A DNA stretch of 64,000 nt, taken from assembly GCA_002632325.1 (NCBI GenBank), contig NSJK01000001.1:234405-298404 (forward strand), read 5' to 3'. Below are positions 28,513 to 37,086 of the stretch, piece by piece. Position 1 is the stretch's first letter; every line of letters begins with the position of its first letter. This DNA comes from Lysobacterales bacterium (GTDB lineage Bacteria > Pseudomonadota > Gammaproteobacteria > Xanthomonadales > Rhodanobacteraceae). The position numbers and the translations under genes are program-made. The notes beneath the pieces were generated by a model. That model made no database searches. It was given only the letters and a program-made list of their open reading frames with translations, and had not been told where the DNA came from.

Positions 28513-29708
28513 AGCGCTCTACGGTTTTCACGCTCGTTGTCCTGAGTCTCGCGCTGGGCGGCTGCAACTGGATCAAGACCCTGGGGCGCAAGGACAACGT
28601 CGAACCGCCGACGCCGCTGACCGAGTTCGTGGCCAGCGCACAGGTCGACAAGCTGTGGAGCGAAGGCATCGGCGATGGTGCGGGCCGCAGCGGCGCACGC
28701 ATTGCGCCCGCGGTTTCCAGCGATGGCCGCGTCTATGTCGCGGCGATCAACGGGGAAGTCGAGGCACTCGATGCCGCCACCGGCCGCACGCTGTGGAGCC
28801 GCAAGCTCGGTGAACGCAAGGGCTGGTTTTGGAAGCGTTCCGATACCTTGCGCTGGGCGGGCGGCCCGAGCGTCGATGGCGACCTGCTCGTGGTGGGTGG
28901 CCTCGATGGTCAGATCGCCGCGATGTCGGCGCAGGATGGCAGTCCGCGCTGGACCGCGCAGATCAATTCCGAAGTCATCTCGGCGCCCGCGATCGGCGGC
29001 GGCATCGTGGTCGTGCGCGGCAATGATGGTCGCCTGCATGGATTCGATGCGGCAAGCGGCGCTTCGAAATGGGTGTTCGATCAATCGGTGCCCTCGCTGA
29101 GCCTGCGCGGCAATTCTGCGCCGCTGATTCTCAATGGCGTGGTGTATGACGGTACCGACAGCGGCCGCGTGACCGCGGTGCGCCTCGATGACGGCAACGA
29201 GCAATGGACGCAGATGCTCGGCACCGGGGAAGGGCGTACCGAAGTCGAGCGCCTGTCCGACGTCGATGGCACGCTGGTCAGCGATGGCGCCACGCTGTAT
29301 GCGGTCGGTTATCGTGGCCAGATCGCGGCGCTCGCGCCCGACAGCGGTCGCCCGCAGTGGCAGCGTGACCTTTCCAGTTACGCGGGTGTCGCCGTCGCCG
29401 GGGACAGCGTGGTCGCGGTCGATGCCGATGGCAATGTCTGGGCCTTCGACCGCAGCACCGGCGCCAACCTGTGGAAGCAGGATCAGCTCAAGTACCGTTG
29501 GCTGAGTGCGCCGGCGATTCAGGGCAATCTGGTCGTGGTCGGTGACAGCGAAGGTTACGTGCACTGGCTCACGCTCGGCGAAGGCAAGTTTGCTGCGCGC
29601 CAGCGCCTGAGCAAGAAGCCGATCGAGGCGACACCGGTGGTTGCCGGCGATACGGTTTTCGTCGAGGACATTCGCGGCAATCTCGCCGCCTATCGCGCGC
29701 GCCAGTGA
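28509..29708 (+). CDS. bamB: Outer-membrane protein assembly factor BamB
   Basis: This 399-residue lipoprotein (LALGGCNW, Cys19) forms an eight-bladed PQQ-type beta-propeller, seen as repeated blades such as YVAAINGEVEALDAATGRTLW and VVGGLDGQIAAMSAQDG. It assists beta-barrel insertion with BamA. It overlaps yfgM and precedes der, a conserved arrangement. Confidence 0.94.
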   Translation: MKRSTVFTLVVLSLALGGCNWIKTLGRKDNVEPPTPLTEFVASAQVDKLWSEGIGDGAGRSGARIAPAVSSDGRVYVAAINGEVEALDAATGRTLWSRKLGERKGWFWKRSDTLRWAGGPSVDGDLLVVGGLDGQIAAMSAQDGSPRWTAQINSEVISAPAIGGGIVVVRGNDGRLHGFDAASGASKWVFDQSVPSLSLRGNSAPLILNGVVYDGTDSGRVTAVRLDDGNEQWTQMLGTGEGRTEVERLSDVDGTLVSDGATLYAVGYRGQIAALAPDSGRPQWQRDLSSYAGVAVAGDSVVAVDADGNVWAFDRSTGANLWKQDQLKYRWLSAPAIQGNLVVVGDSEGYVHWLTLGEGKFAARQRLSKKPIEATPVVAGDTVFVEDIRGNLAAYRARQ

Positions 29709-29722
29709 GCGCGTGACGCGGT

Positions 29723-29757
29723 CGTGGCAGCGAGCACCTCGTTGGTGCCGCGCCACG
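29723..29757. other. Imperfect hairpin after bamB
   Basis: An outer stem CGTGGC/GCCACG (29723-29728 with 29752-29757) encloses an inner GCACC/GGTGC stem. There is no T tract, so it may be an attenuating or mRNA-stabilising structure between bamB and der and not a classic terminator. Confidence 0.35.
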
Positions 29758-29844
29758 TCCGCACGAACAGGCTTGATCTCGTGAACTGGCCGGTTTCGCG
29801 ATCTTCACGGACAGGACAGGCAATTCATTGACCCGGGGCCCATC

Positions 29845-31248
29845 ATGCTTCCCGTAGTTGCCCTCGTGGGGCGCCCGAACGTCGGCAAGTCGACCCTGTT
29901 CAACGTGCTCACGCGCACGCGTGATGCGCTCGTGCATGACCTGCCCGGCGTCACGCGCGATCGCCACTACGGCGTGTGCCGCCTCTTGCCCGAGCAAGCC
30001 TTCGCGCTGGTCGATACCGGTGGTCTCATCGACGATGCCAGCGGCCTCGATGCGCAGACCGCGCGGCAGGCGCAACTGGCGATGGACGAAGCCGATCTGG
30101 TGCTGCTGGTGGTCGATGCGCGCGATGGGCTCATGCCGACCGATCGCACGATCCTCGCGCGCCTGCGCAAGAGCGGCAAGCCGACCCTGCTGGTGGTCAA
30201 CAAGATCGACGGGCTCGAAGAGCATGGCGCGCTTGCCGATTTTGCCGCGCTGGGTGTGTCGGCAGCGCTTGGGGTATCGGCCGCGCACAACCGCGGCATC
30301 ACCGCCTTGCTGGCAGCAGTTGCGCCGCATCTGCCCAAGCCGGAAGCCGATGCCGCGGTCGAAGCGGGCGAGGCCGGCATTCGCATCGCGATCATCGGTC
30401 GCCCCAACGCCGGCAAGTCGACCCTCGTCAATCGCCTGCTCGGCGAGGAGCGCATGATTGCCTCCGACACGCCGGGCACCACGCGCGACGCGATTTCGGT
30501 GCCGCTCGAACGCGACGGCAAGCGCTACACCCTGATCGACACGGCCGGCGTGCGCCGCCGCGCACGCATCGACGACGCGCTCGAGAAATTCAGCGTGATC
30601 AAGGCGCTGCAGTCGGTCGAGGCCGCGCATGTCACCGTGCTCATGCTCGATGCGCGCGAGGGTGTGTCCGAGCAGGACACCACCTTGCTCGGCCATGTGC
30701 TCGAGTCGGGTCGCGCGCTGGTGATTGCGGTCAACAAGTGGGATGACATGGGCAAGTATCAGCGCGAGCAGTGCGTGGCCTCGCTGTCGCGCAGGCTCGA
30801 CTTCGTGGTGTGGGCGCGGCAGGTGTTCATCTCGGCTCTGCACGGCAGCGGCATCGGCGAGCTCATGAAGGCGATCAACCGCGCCTGGGCCTCGTCCAAC
30901 CACAAGTTCACCACTTCCGAACTCACGCGCGCGATCGAGGCAGCGGTCAGCGCCTATCAGCCACCGCTGGTGCGTGGCCACGCCCCGCGCCTGAAATTTG
31001 CTCATCCCGCGGGAACCAATCCGCCGCAGATCGTGATCCACGGCGCACGCACCAAGCACATCGCCGAGAATTACCGGCGCTATCTGGAAAATTTCCTGCG
31101 CAAGCGTTACCGACTCGAAGGCACGCCGATCCGCATCGAGTTCCGCGATGGCGAGAATCCCTATGCAGGCAAGCGCAACGAACTCACCGAAGGTCAGCAG
31201 CGCCGCCGCACGCGCATGATCCGCAACGATCGACGCGGCAAATCCTGA
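29845..31248 (+). CDS. der: Ribosome biogenesis GTPase Der (EngA)
   Basis: This 467-residue double GTPase is needed for 50S assembly. It has two P-loops, GRPNVGKSTLFN near residue 9 and GRPNAGKSTLVN near residue 188, two NKxD motifs (VVNKIDG and AVNKWDD), and a C-terminal KH-like domain (GTPIRIEFRDGENPY). The G5 region of the first domain reads ALGVSA twice in tandem, but overall spacing matches the family. Confidence 0.96.
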   Translation: MLPVVALVGRPNVGKSTLFNVLTRTRDALVHDLPGVTRDRHYGVCRLLPEQAFALVDTGGLIDDASGLDAQTARQAQLAMDEADLVLLVVDARDGLMPTDRTILARLRKSGKPTLLVVNKIDGLEEHGALADFAALGVSAALGVSAAHNRGITALLAAVAPHLPKPEADAAVEAGEAGIRIAIIGRPNAGKSTLVNRLLGEERMIASDTPGTTRDAISVPLERDGKRYTLIDTAGVRRRARIDDALEKFSVIKALQSVEAAHVTVLMLDAREGVSEQDTTLLGHVLESGRALVIAVNKWDDMGKYQREQCVASLSRRLDFVVWARQVFISALHGSGIGELMKAINRAWASSNHKFTTSELTRAIEAAVSAYQPPLVRGHAPRLKFAHPAGTNPPQIVIHGARTKHIAENYRRYLENFLRKRYRLEGTPIRIEFRDGENPYAGKRNELTEGQQRRRTRMIRNDRRGKS

Positions 31249-31343
31249 ACTCGATGGGCGGTCGCGACGTGACACGATCGAGCCGCGCTTGATTTCGAAG
31301 CTGGCCACGCGCAGCGTGTCGCTGTCTGAAAGTGGAATGGTCG

Positions 31344-32468
31344 ATGTCTGATCGCGAACTCGAATTGGAGCCTCTGGAAGCACTGCGTCGCCAGCGCGAG
31401 GGCGCCTTGCTGATCGATGTGCGCGAGGCGGGTGAACGCGCCGCAGGTTTTGCCGCGGGTTCGCTGCACCTGCCACTCGGGCAGGTCGCGCAGGGCATCG
31501 CCGCGCTTGCCGCACCCGAGCGGGAGCTCCTCATCCTCTGCGCAGCCGGACAACGCTCGCTCGAAGTCGCGCGCACCCTGCGCGGACTGGGCTATCGACA
31601 CTGCCATTCGGTCTGTGGTGGCCTTGCACGCTGGCAGGCCGAGGGCAGGCCGTTGGCGAAAGGCGAGCTCGATGCCGAGGCGGCCGAGCGCTATTCGCGC
31701 CATCTGCTCTTGCCTGAAGTCGGATTGGAAGGTCAGCGTCGCCTGTCGCACGCGCGCATCGCCCTGGTCGGTGCGGGCGGACTGGGCGCGCCGGCTGCGC
31801 TGTATCTCGCCGCGGCGGGTGTCGGAAATCTCACGCTCATTGATGATGACCGGGTCGAACGCTCGAACCTGCAGCGCCAGATCATCCATGCCGATGCACG
31901 CATCGGCATGCCCAAGGTCGAGTCGGCGCGCATTGGCATTGCCGTGCTCAATCCCCACGTGAAAGTGGCCACGCGCGAGCTGCGCCTGTGCGCAGCCAAT
32001 GTCGAAGACTTGCTCGGTGGGCACGATGTCGTGATCGATGGTGCCGACAATTTCACCACGCGTTACCTGCTCGATGCCGCCTGCCGGCGCCTGCGCATCC
32101 CGCTCGTCCATGGCGCGGTGCAGGGTTTTGCGGGGCAGGTGAGCGTGTTCGATGCACGGCGCGAGGACTCGCCCTGCTATCGCTGCCTGTTTCCGCAAGC
32201 GCCTGCCGCGGGCGAGGCTCCCAACTGCAGCCAGGCCGGCGTGCTCGGCGTGTTGCCCGGCACCATCGGCCTGCTGCAGGCCACCGAGGCGCTCAAGCTC
32301 GTGCTCGGGATCGGACAGGTGCTGGTCGGGCGCCTGCTCTGCTACGACGCGCTCGAAATGCGCTTTCGCGAACTGCAATTGCGCCGCGATCCGGAGTGCG
32401 CGAGCTGCGGCAGGCATGCCGTGTTCGGCGGCTACGAGGATCTGGCGCGCGCCTGCGCCTCAACCTGA
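31344..32468 (+). CDS. Rhodanese-MoeB/ThiF fusion (sulfur-carrier adenylyltransferase)
   Basis: This is a 374-residue two-domain protein. Residues 10-100 are a rhodanese domain with the active loop CAAGQRS. Residues about 110-374 are an E1-like MoeB/ThiF domain with GAGGLGAPAALYLAAAG, the ATP/Arg region DDDRVERSNLQRQIIH, zinc pairs CYRC and CASC, and the catalytic cysteine region NCSQAGVLGVLPG. It should adenylate and sulfurate a MoaD or ThiS-type carrier. The rhodanese is N-terminal, the reverse of the MoeZ/MOCS3 order. The ATG at 31344 is preferred to an in-frame GTG at 31332. Confidence 0.88.
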   Translation: MSDRELELEPLEALRRQREGALLIDVREAGERAAGFAAGSLHLPLGQVAQGIAALAAPERELLILCAAGQRSLEVARTLRGLGYRHCHSVCGGLARWQAEGRPLAKGELDAEAAERYSRHLLLPEVGLEGQRRLSHARIALVGAGGLGAPAALYLAAAGVGNLTLIDDDRVERSNLQRQIIHADARIGMPKVESARIGIAVLNPHVKVATRELRLCAANVEDLLGGHDVVIDGADNFTTRYLLDAACRRLRIPLVHGAVQGFAGQVSVFDARREDSPCYRCLFPQAPAAGEAPNCSQAGVLGVLPGTIGLLQATEALKLVLGIGQVLVGRLLCYDALEMRFRELQLRRDPECASCGRHAVFGGYEDLARACAST

Positions 32469-32474
32469 GCCTGG

Positions 32475-32494
32475 GTCGGCCCTGCGTGGCCGAC
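32475..32494. other. Hairpin after the MoeB-like gene
   Basis: A perfect 7-bp stem, GTCGGCC-CTGCGT-GGCCGAC, lies 6 nt after the stop codon. It has no T tract, so termination is uncertain. Confidence 0.35.
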
Positions 32495-32572
32495 GAAGAG
32501 CGTGCTCGGCGTGCATGGCGATGGGGCTCGAGGCCGTCTTCGCGGCTGATGGGACTGCACGTCAGATGGCGA

Positions 32573-32578
32573 TATACT
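32573..32578 (+). promoter_or_regulatory. -10 TATACT for the toxin-antitoxin operon
   Basis: TATACT is a near-consensus -10 placed 27 nt before the antitoxin ATG. It sits inside an imperfect inverted repeat, GGCGA...TCGCGCC (32568-32584), which could be an autoregulatory operator. No clear -35 is visible. Confidence 0.5.
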
Positions 32579-32605
32579 CGCGCCAACTGACAGCGGAGCC
32601 CGCAC

Positions 32606-33025
32606 ATGACCATCATGGCCGACGCCACGGTTCTCCAATTCCTGGGCATCAAGACCGGGCGCGGCAAGCGGGGTCTGGTTCCCGCTCCGGCAATCAGGTT
32701 CCAGACGGTGGATGCGCTCAAGAAGCGTCTCGATCTGGATGACGAGGAAGCAACCCGACTGTCCGGCATGCAGCGACGCACCTATCAGCGGCGCAAGGCA
32801 AGCGGTGGCGAGCTCACGCAAGGCGAAGCCGATGCCACCTTGCGCAGTGCGCGCATTGCCAAGGAAGCCCTGGCCACCTTCGGTGATCGCGCGCGTGCGA
32901 TGGAATGGATCAAGAGCCCCAGTGCCTTCCTTGGCGCTGCCCCGATCGACCTCATGGCTTCCGACGCCGGCGCCCGCGCCGTCGAGCAGGAACTGGCGCG
33001 TATCCATTGGGGCGACTTTGCCTGA
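32606..33025 (+). CDS. Antitoxin, Xre/MbcA/ParS type (DUF2384)
   Basis: This 139-residue protein has an Xre-like N-terminal helical region (ATRLSGMQRRTYQRRKASGGELTQGEAD is spread over residues 50-77) and a C-terminal DUF2384 toxin-binding domain containing ARAMEWIKSPSAFLGAAPID. It ends RIHWGDFA, typical of RES-partner antitoxins. Its stop overlaps the toxin start by one base (TGATG). It is expected to neutralise the toxin and repress the operon. Confidence 0.9.
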   Translation: MTIMADATVLQFLGIKTGRGKRGLVPAPAIRFQTVDALKKRLDLDDEEATRLSGMQRRTYQRRKASGGELTQGEADATLRSARIAKEALATFGDRARAMEWIKSPSAFLGAAPIDLMASDAGARAVEQELARIHWGDFA

Positions 33026-33483
33026 TGCGGGGATTTCGCATCACCTCGCGCGCGCATCTGGACGCCCCTTTGTCGGGGATCGGCGCAGCGATGACCGGAG
33101 CCCGATGGAATTCACGCGGTACGCGCATGGCCTACGCCGCGCAGTCGCGTTCCCTGGCGATCCTCGAGATGCTGGTGCATGTGCCGGCCACCAGTGTTCC
33201 GCGCGATCACGTCATGGTGGTGATCGAGGTGCCGGACGATGCGCTGCAATCGCTGGCCGAGCTTCCCGATGGATGGGCGCAACTACCCTACGATCCCGCC
33301 GTGCAGGCTGCCGGGGATGCGTGGGCGCGCTCGCTTTCGTCGCTGGTTCTGCGTGTGCCCAGCGCACTCGTCAAGGATGAGTGGAACCTGCTGGTTAATC
33401 CCATGCACGAGCGCATGGCCCAAATCCGGATCGTGGGGACCGAAGCACTCGTGCTCGATGCGCGCCTGTTCCAGCGCGCATAG
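33025..33483 (+). CDS. RES-domain toxin (NAD-targeting)
   Basis: This 152-residue RES domain carries the conserved Arg in GARWNSRG, the Tyr in MAYAAQS and the Glu in LAILEMLVH. Characterised RES toxins (MbcT, ParT) consume NAD by phosphorolysis or modify metabolic enzymes. Which reaction applies here is unknown. Gene order antitoxin then toxin, with one-base overlap, fits type II systems. Confidence 0.9.
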   Translation: MRGFRITSRAHLDAPLSGIGAAMTGARWNSRGTRMAYAAQSRSLAILEMLVHVPATSVPRDHVMVVIEVPDDALQSLAELPDGWAQLPYDPAVQAAGDAWARSLSSLVLRVPSALVKDEWNLLVNPMHERMAQIRIVGTEALVLDARLFQRA

Positions 33484-33802
33484 ATGACGTGGATTCTCCC
33501 TGCCGCCGCCCTCATGACCGAAAGCGGCGCGGTGCTGCCGGAAGCGTGAACCCAGCGCGCGCAGGGTGAGTGGCCTTCCGCGATACCTTTCAGCCCATGA
33601 CCAAGGTGATTGGCGCGGCAAACCGGGCCGGCCTGGACGCCCGCGCGCGCGGGAGACGACCGCCACCAAACCCATCGGTCGAAGGATGCGGCTTGCTTCT
33701 CGGCGGTGGCGTGCGGCGTCCTTCGGGCGAGTGGCTCGGTCGTGTCGGGTTTGAGCCGCATCGCGTGGGCATGGATAATGCGACGTTTTCACTGGACGGA
33801 CG
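33484..33802. other. 319-nt gap between toxin and folD
   Basis: No credible gene is seen here. The left 240 nt lack repeats or strong hairpins. The right end holds the folD promoter described separately. Confidence 0.6.
33751..33779 (+). promoter_or_regulatory. Sigma-70-type promoter for folD
   Basis: TTGAGC (33751-33756) and GATAAT (33774-33779) are separated by 17 nt, the optimal spacing. The predicted start lies about 15-18 nt before the folD ATG. Confidence 0.65.
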
Positions 33803-34657
33803 ATGCACGCACGCCTCCTCGATGGTCGCCATATTGCCGAGAGCGTGCTCGCCGGCGTCGCGGTGCGCGTACGCGCCCGCATTGCGGCGGGGCTTGCGCC
33901 GCCCGGTCTGGCGGTGGTGATGGTGGGCAGTGACCCGGCTTCGGCGGTCTATGTGCGCAACAAGCGCCGCGCCTGCAAGCAGGTCGGGTTCCGTTCCTTC
34001 GATTTCGATCTTCCCGCAACGACGCCGCAGGGCGAATTGGTCGCTTTGATCGATCGGCTCAACGCCGACCCGGCCGTGCACGGGATCCTGCTGCAGTTGC
34101 CGCTGCCTGCGGGCATCGACGCCACCGGACTCATCGACCGCATCGACGTGCGCAAGGATGTCGATGGATTCCAGGCCGCCAATGTCGGTCGGCTCGCGCT
34201 ACGCCAGCGCGGCCTGCGCCCGTGTACGTCCAAGGGCGTGATGACCTTGCTCGCGCAAACCGATCAACCGGTGCGCGGGCGCAAGGCGGTGGTGCTTGGC
34301 GTATCCAACCACGTCGGTCGGCCGCTGATCCTTGAACTCTTGCTTGCCGGGTGCACCACCACTGGTTGCCACAAGTTCACGGACCATCTGGAAGATGAGG
34401 TGCGCTCCGCCGACATCCTCGTCGTGGCGGTGGGTCGTCCGGGCATCGTCAAGGGCGAGTGGATCAAGCCCGGCGCGGTGGTCATCGATGTGGGCATCAA
34501 CCGGCTCGACGATGGACGACTGGTCGGTGATGTCGAGTTCGAATCAGCGGCCGAGCGCGCCTCGTGGATCACGCCGGTACCGGGCGGGGTCGGGCCGATG
34601 ACGGTGGCGACGCTGATCGAAAACACATTGGAAGCGGCCGAGGATTTTCATGACTGA
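33803..34657 (+). CDS. folD: Methylenetetrahydrofolate dehydrogenase / cyclohydrolase
   Basis: This 284-residue bifunctional enzyme interconverts methylene- and formyl-tetrahydrofolate. Marks are [15 protein letters not shown] (catalytic Lys region), [31 protein letters not shown], and [16 protein letters not shown] near the end (here [16 protein letters not shown]). It overlaps the following TRAP lipoprotein gene by 8 nt. Confidence 0.96.
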   Translation: MHARLLDGRHIAESVLAGVAVRVRARIAAGLAPPGLAVVMVGSDPASAVYVRNKRRACKQVGFRSFDFDLPATTPQGELVALIDRLNADPAVHGILLQLPLPAGIDATGLIDRIDVRKDVDGFQAANVGRLALRQRGLRPCTSKGVMTLLAQTDQPVRGRKAVVLGVSNHVGRPLILELLLAGCTTTGCHKFTDHLEDEVRSADILVVAVGRPGIVKGEWIKPGAVVIDVGINRLDDGRLVGDVEFESAAERASWITPVPGGVGPMTVATLIENTLEAAEDFHD

Positions 34658-35528
34658 GCGGGTGATGCACAAGCTCAAGATGACACGTTGGCTGCTCGCG
34701 GCGCTCGCGTTCGTGCTGCTCGCCGGCTGCGCGAGCATCGCCAACAAGGCGAGCCAGCGCCTGTCCGACAGTCTCAGCGCGGGCATCCTCGAACAGGACG
34801 ACATCGCCACTGCGCGCGACGGCATTCCGGCGTGGCTGCTGCTGGTCGATGGCATGATCCAGGGCGATCAGGCCAACGCCGGGCTGCTGTTGGCAGGTAG
34901 CAAGTTGTACGGCGCCTATGCCGGTGGCTTCGTCGATGACGCCGCGCGCGCGAAGCGGCTTTCGGCGCGCAGTTTCGACTATGCGCGGCGCGCCGTGTGC
35001 ATCCAGAGCAAGGCTCTGTGCGCACAGCTCGATGCACCGTTCGAAGCCTTCGAGGCCGAAGTGGCCAAGCTGCGCATTGCCGACGTGCCCGTGACTTATG
35101 CGCTCGCTGCGGCCTGGGCCGGTCGCATCCAGGCCAACAGCGATGACTGGAAGGCGATCGCCGACATCCCGCGCGTGCAGGCTCTGCTCGACCGCGTGAC
35201 CGCGCTGCAGCCGGACTATTCCGGTGGAGAGCCCTACATGTTTCTGGGCGTGCTCGCGTGCCTGCGGCCGGCATCCCTGGGCGGCAAGCCCGAGCAGGGC
35301 AAGGCCGATTTCGAGAAGGCGCTGGCGCTTTCTGGCGGCAGGAACCAGATGGTGCGCGTGCTCTACGCCGAACGTTATGCGCGACTCGTATTCGATCAGG
35401 AATTGCACGACCGCCTGTTGGGCGAAGTGCTCGCCGCCGATCCGCACGCGGACAAACTCACCCTGATCAACGTACTGGCACAGGAGCGCGCACGAAAATT
35501 GCTCGCTTCGGGCAAGGACTATTTTTGA
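34650..35528 (+). CDS. TRAP-transporter-associated lipoprotein TatT (T component)
   Basis: This 292-residue lipoprotein has a signal ending FVLLAGCAS (Cys27). The mature chain is all-helical with TPR-like pairs and fits the TatT family, which forms a trimeric periplasmic partner of DctP proteins in some TRAP systems. It is followed directly by dctP-, dctQ- and dctM-like genes, which supports the call. It overlaps folD, so the transporter may share the folD promoter. Confidence 0.85.
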   Translation: MTERVMHKLKMTRWLLAALAFVLLAGCASIANKASQRLSDSLSAGILEQDDIATARDGIPAWLLLVDGMIQGDQANAGLLLAGSKLYGAYAGGFVDDAARAKRLSARSFDYARRAVCIQSKALCAQLDAPFEAFEAEVAKLRIADVPVTYALAAAWAGRIQANSDDWKAIADIPRVQALLDRVTALQPDYSGGEPYMFLGVLACLRPASLGGKPEQGKADFEKALALSGGRNQMVRVLYAERYARLVFDQELHDRLLGEVLAADPHADKLTLINVLAQERARKLLASGKDYF

Positions 35529-35584
35529 ATGGGCTGCGTCACTTTCACAGCGATGGGCCGTGTGCCCCGACCGGAGTCAAGACG

Positions 35585-36583
35585 ATGAAGCTGTACCAAA
35601 CCCTGCTTGCCTGTGCGCTCGCTTCCTGCGCCGCGCTCGCCGATGCCGCCACGCTCAAGATCGCCACGATCGCGCCCGATGGCACCGCGTGGATGCGCGA
35701 GATGCGTGCGGCGGGCGATGCGATCAAGACCGCGACCGAGGGGCGCGTCGAGATCAAGTTCTATCCCGGCGGCGTGATGGGTGACGATGCCACGGTGCTG
35801 CGCAAGATGAAGATCGGCCAGCTCCAGGGTGGCGCCTTCACCGGCGGTGAAGCCTCGATCCTCACCAAGGATGCGCAGGTCTACAGCCTGCCGTTCGCGT
35901 TCCGCAACTTCGACGAGATCGCCAAGGCGCGCGCCAGGCTCGATCCGCTGCTCAAGCAATCTTTCGCCAAGGCGGGTTACGAATTGCTCGGCATCAGCGG
36001 CGGCGGCTTCGCCTATCTGATGAGCACGAAACCAATCAAATCGCGTGAGGATCTCAAGTCGGCCAAGGTGTGGGTGCCGCAGGGCGACAAGATCGCCGAA
36101 ATGGCGTTTTCCGCAGCCGGCGTGTCACCGATTCCTCTGCCGCTCGCCGACGTGTACACCAGTCTGCAGACCGGGCTCATCGACACCGCGGCCAATACGC
36201 TTTCGGGCGCGCTCGCGTTCCAGTGGCACACCAAGATCAAGCACATCGTCGATCTGCCGCTCAGCTTCGTGGTCGGCACGGTGGTAGTCGACAAGAAACC
36301 CTTCGATGCGCTCTCGGAGGCCGACCGCAAGGCGGTCGAGGCAGCCTTTGCGGCGAGTTTTGCACGCCTCGAGGACATCAATCGCAAGGACAACGACTCC
36401 GCGCGCGAAGCGCTCAAGGCGCAGGGGATCGCGATCGATCCGCCGAGCGAGGCCGATCGCAAGAGCTGGGAAGCGCTCGGCGCCGAGGTCTACCAGAAGG
36501 CGCTCAAGAGTGAGTTGTCGCCCGAGATGGGACAGGCGCTCGGCGAAGTGCTCGCGACCCTGCGTGGCGGTGCCGCCAAGTGA
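35585..36583 (+). CDS. TRAP transporter substrate-binding protein (DctP family)
   Basis: This 332-residue periplasmic protein has a Sec signal peptide (MKLYQTLLACALASCAALADA). The mature start TLKIATIAPDGTAWMREM and the motif QTGLIDTAANTLSGALAFQW, with the conserved Arg region nearby, mark the DctP family. The ligand is not predictable with confidence. It overlaps the small permease gene by 4 nt. Confidence 0.92.
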   Translation: MKLYQTLLACALASCAALADAATLKIATIAPDGTAWMREMRAAGDAIKTATEGRVEIKFYPGGVMGDDATVLRKMKIGQLQGGAFTGGEASILTKDAQVYSLPFAFRNFDEIAKARARLDPLLKQSFAKAGYELLGISGGGFAYLMSTKPIKSREDLKSAKVWVPQGDKIAEMAFSAAGVSPIPLPLADVYTSLQTGLIDTAANTLSGALAFQWHTKIKHIVDLPLSFVVGTVVVDKKPFDALSEADRKAVEAAFAASFARLEDINRKDNDSAREALKAQGIAIDPPSEADRKSWEALGAEVYQKALKSELSPEMGQALGEVLATLRGGAAK

Positions 36584-37086
36584 GCGTGTTGCCGGCAGCC
36601 TTGCTGCGCTGGATCGATCGCATCGAGACCGGCCTGATCGCGCTGCTGGTGCTGGCGATGGTGCTGCTCGCGGGCGCCCAGATCGTGCTGCGCAATTTCT
36701 TCGACACCGGTCTGGAATGGGCCGATCCGCTGTTGCGCGCGATGGTGCTGTGGGCAGCGATGCTCGGCGCACTCGCCGCGGCGCGCGATGACAAGCACAT
36801 CGGCATCGACATCCTCGCCCATTTCGTCCACGGCAAGGCGCGGCGCGTGATCAAGGCGATCACCTTGCTGTTCGCCGCGGCGCTGTCGGCGGCGATGGCC
36901 TGGTATGGCCATGGCCTGGTCATGCTCGACTACGGCGGCAATGCGAAGATCGCGGGGATACCGACCTGGCTGGTCGAGGCCATCATCCCGGTCGGTTTCG
37001 GCCTGCTGGCGCTGCGCCTGACGGTGCATGCCTTCCTGCCGCCGCGCAATGAACAGATGCCGGTGCTCGCGCCGGAGTTGCCGTGA
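36580..37086 (+). CDS. TRAP transporter small permease (DctQ family)
   Basis: This 168-residue protein has four predicted TM helices (for example LIALLVLAMVLLAGAQIVLR) and the family motif WADPLLRAMVLWAAMLGA. It starts with GTG in a GTGA overlap with dctP and ends in a GTGA overlap with the large permease, indicating coupled translation of all three. Confidence 0.9.
   Translation: MSVLPAALLRWIDRIETGLIALLVLAMVLLAGAQIVLRNFFDTGLEWADPLLRAMVLWAAMLGALAAARDDKHIGIDILAHFVHGKARRVIKAITLLFAAALSAAMAWYGHGLVMLDYGGNAKIAGIPTWLVEAIIPVGFGLLALRLTVHAFLPPRNEQMPVLAPELP

Noticed and set aside
30241..30285. Tandem duplication ALGVSA-ALGVSA in Der
   Set aside because: Compared with E. coli Der the distance between flanking motifs is unchanged, so this is not an insertion. 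It looks like chance similarity inside a variable loop.
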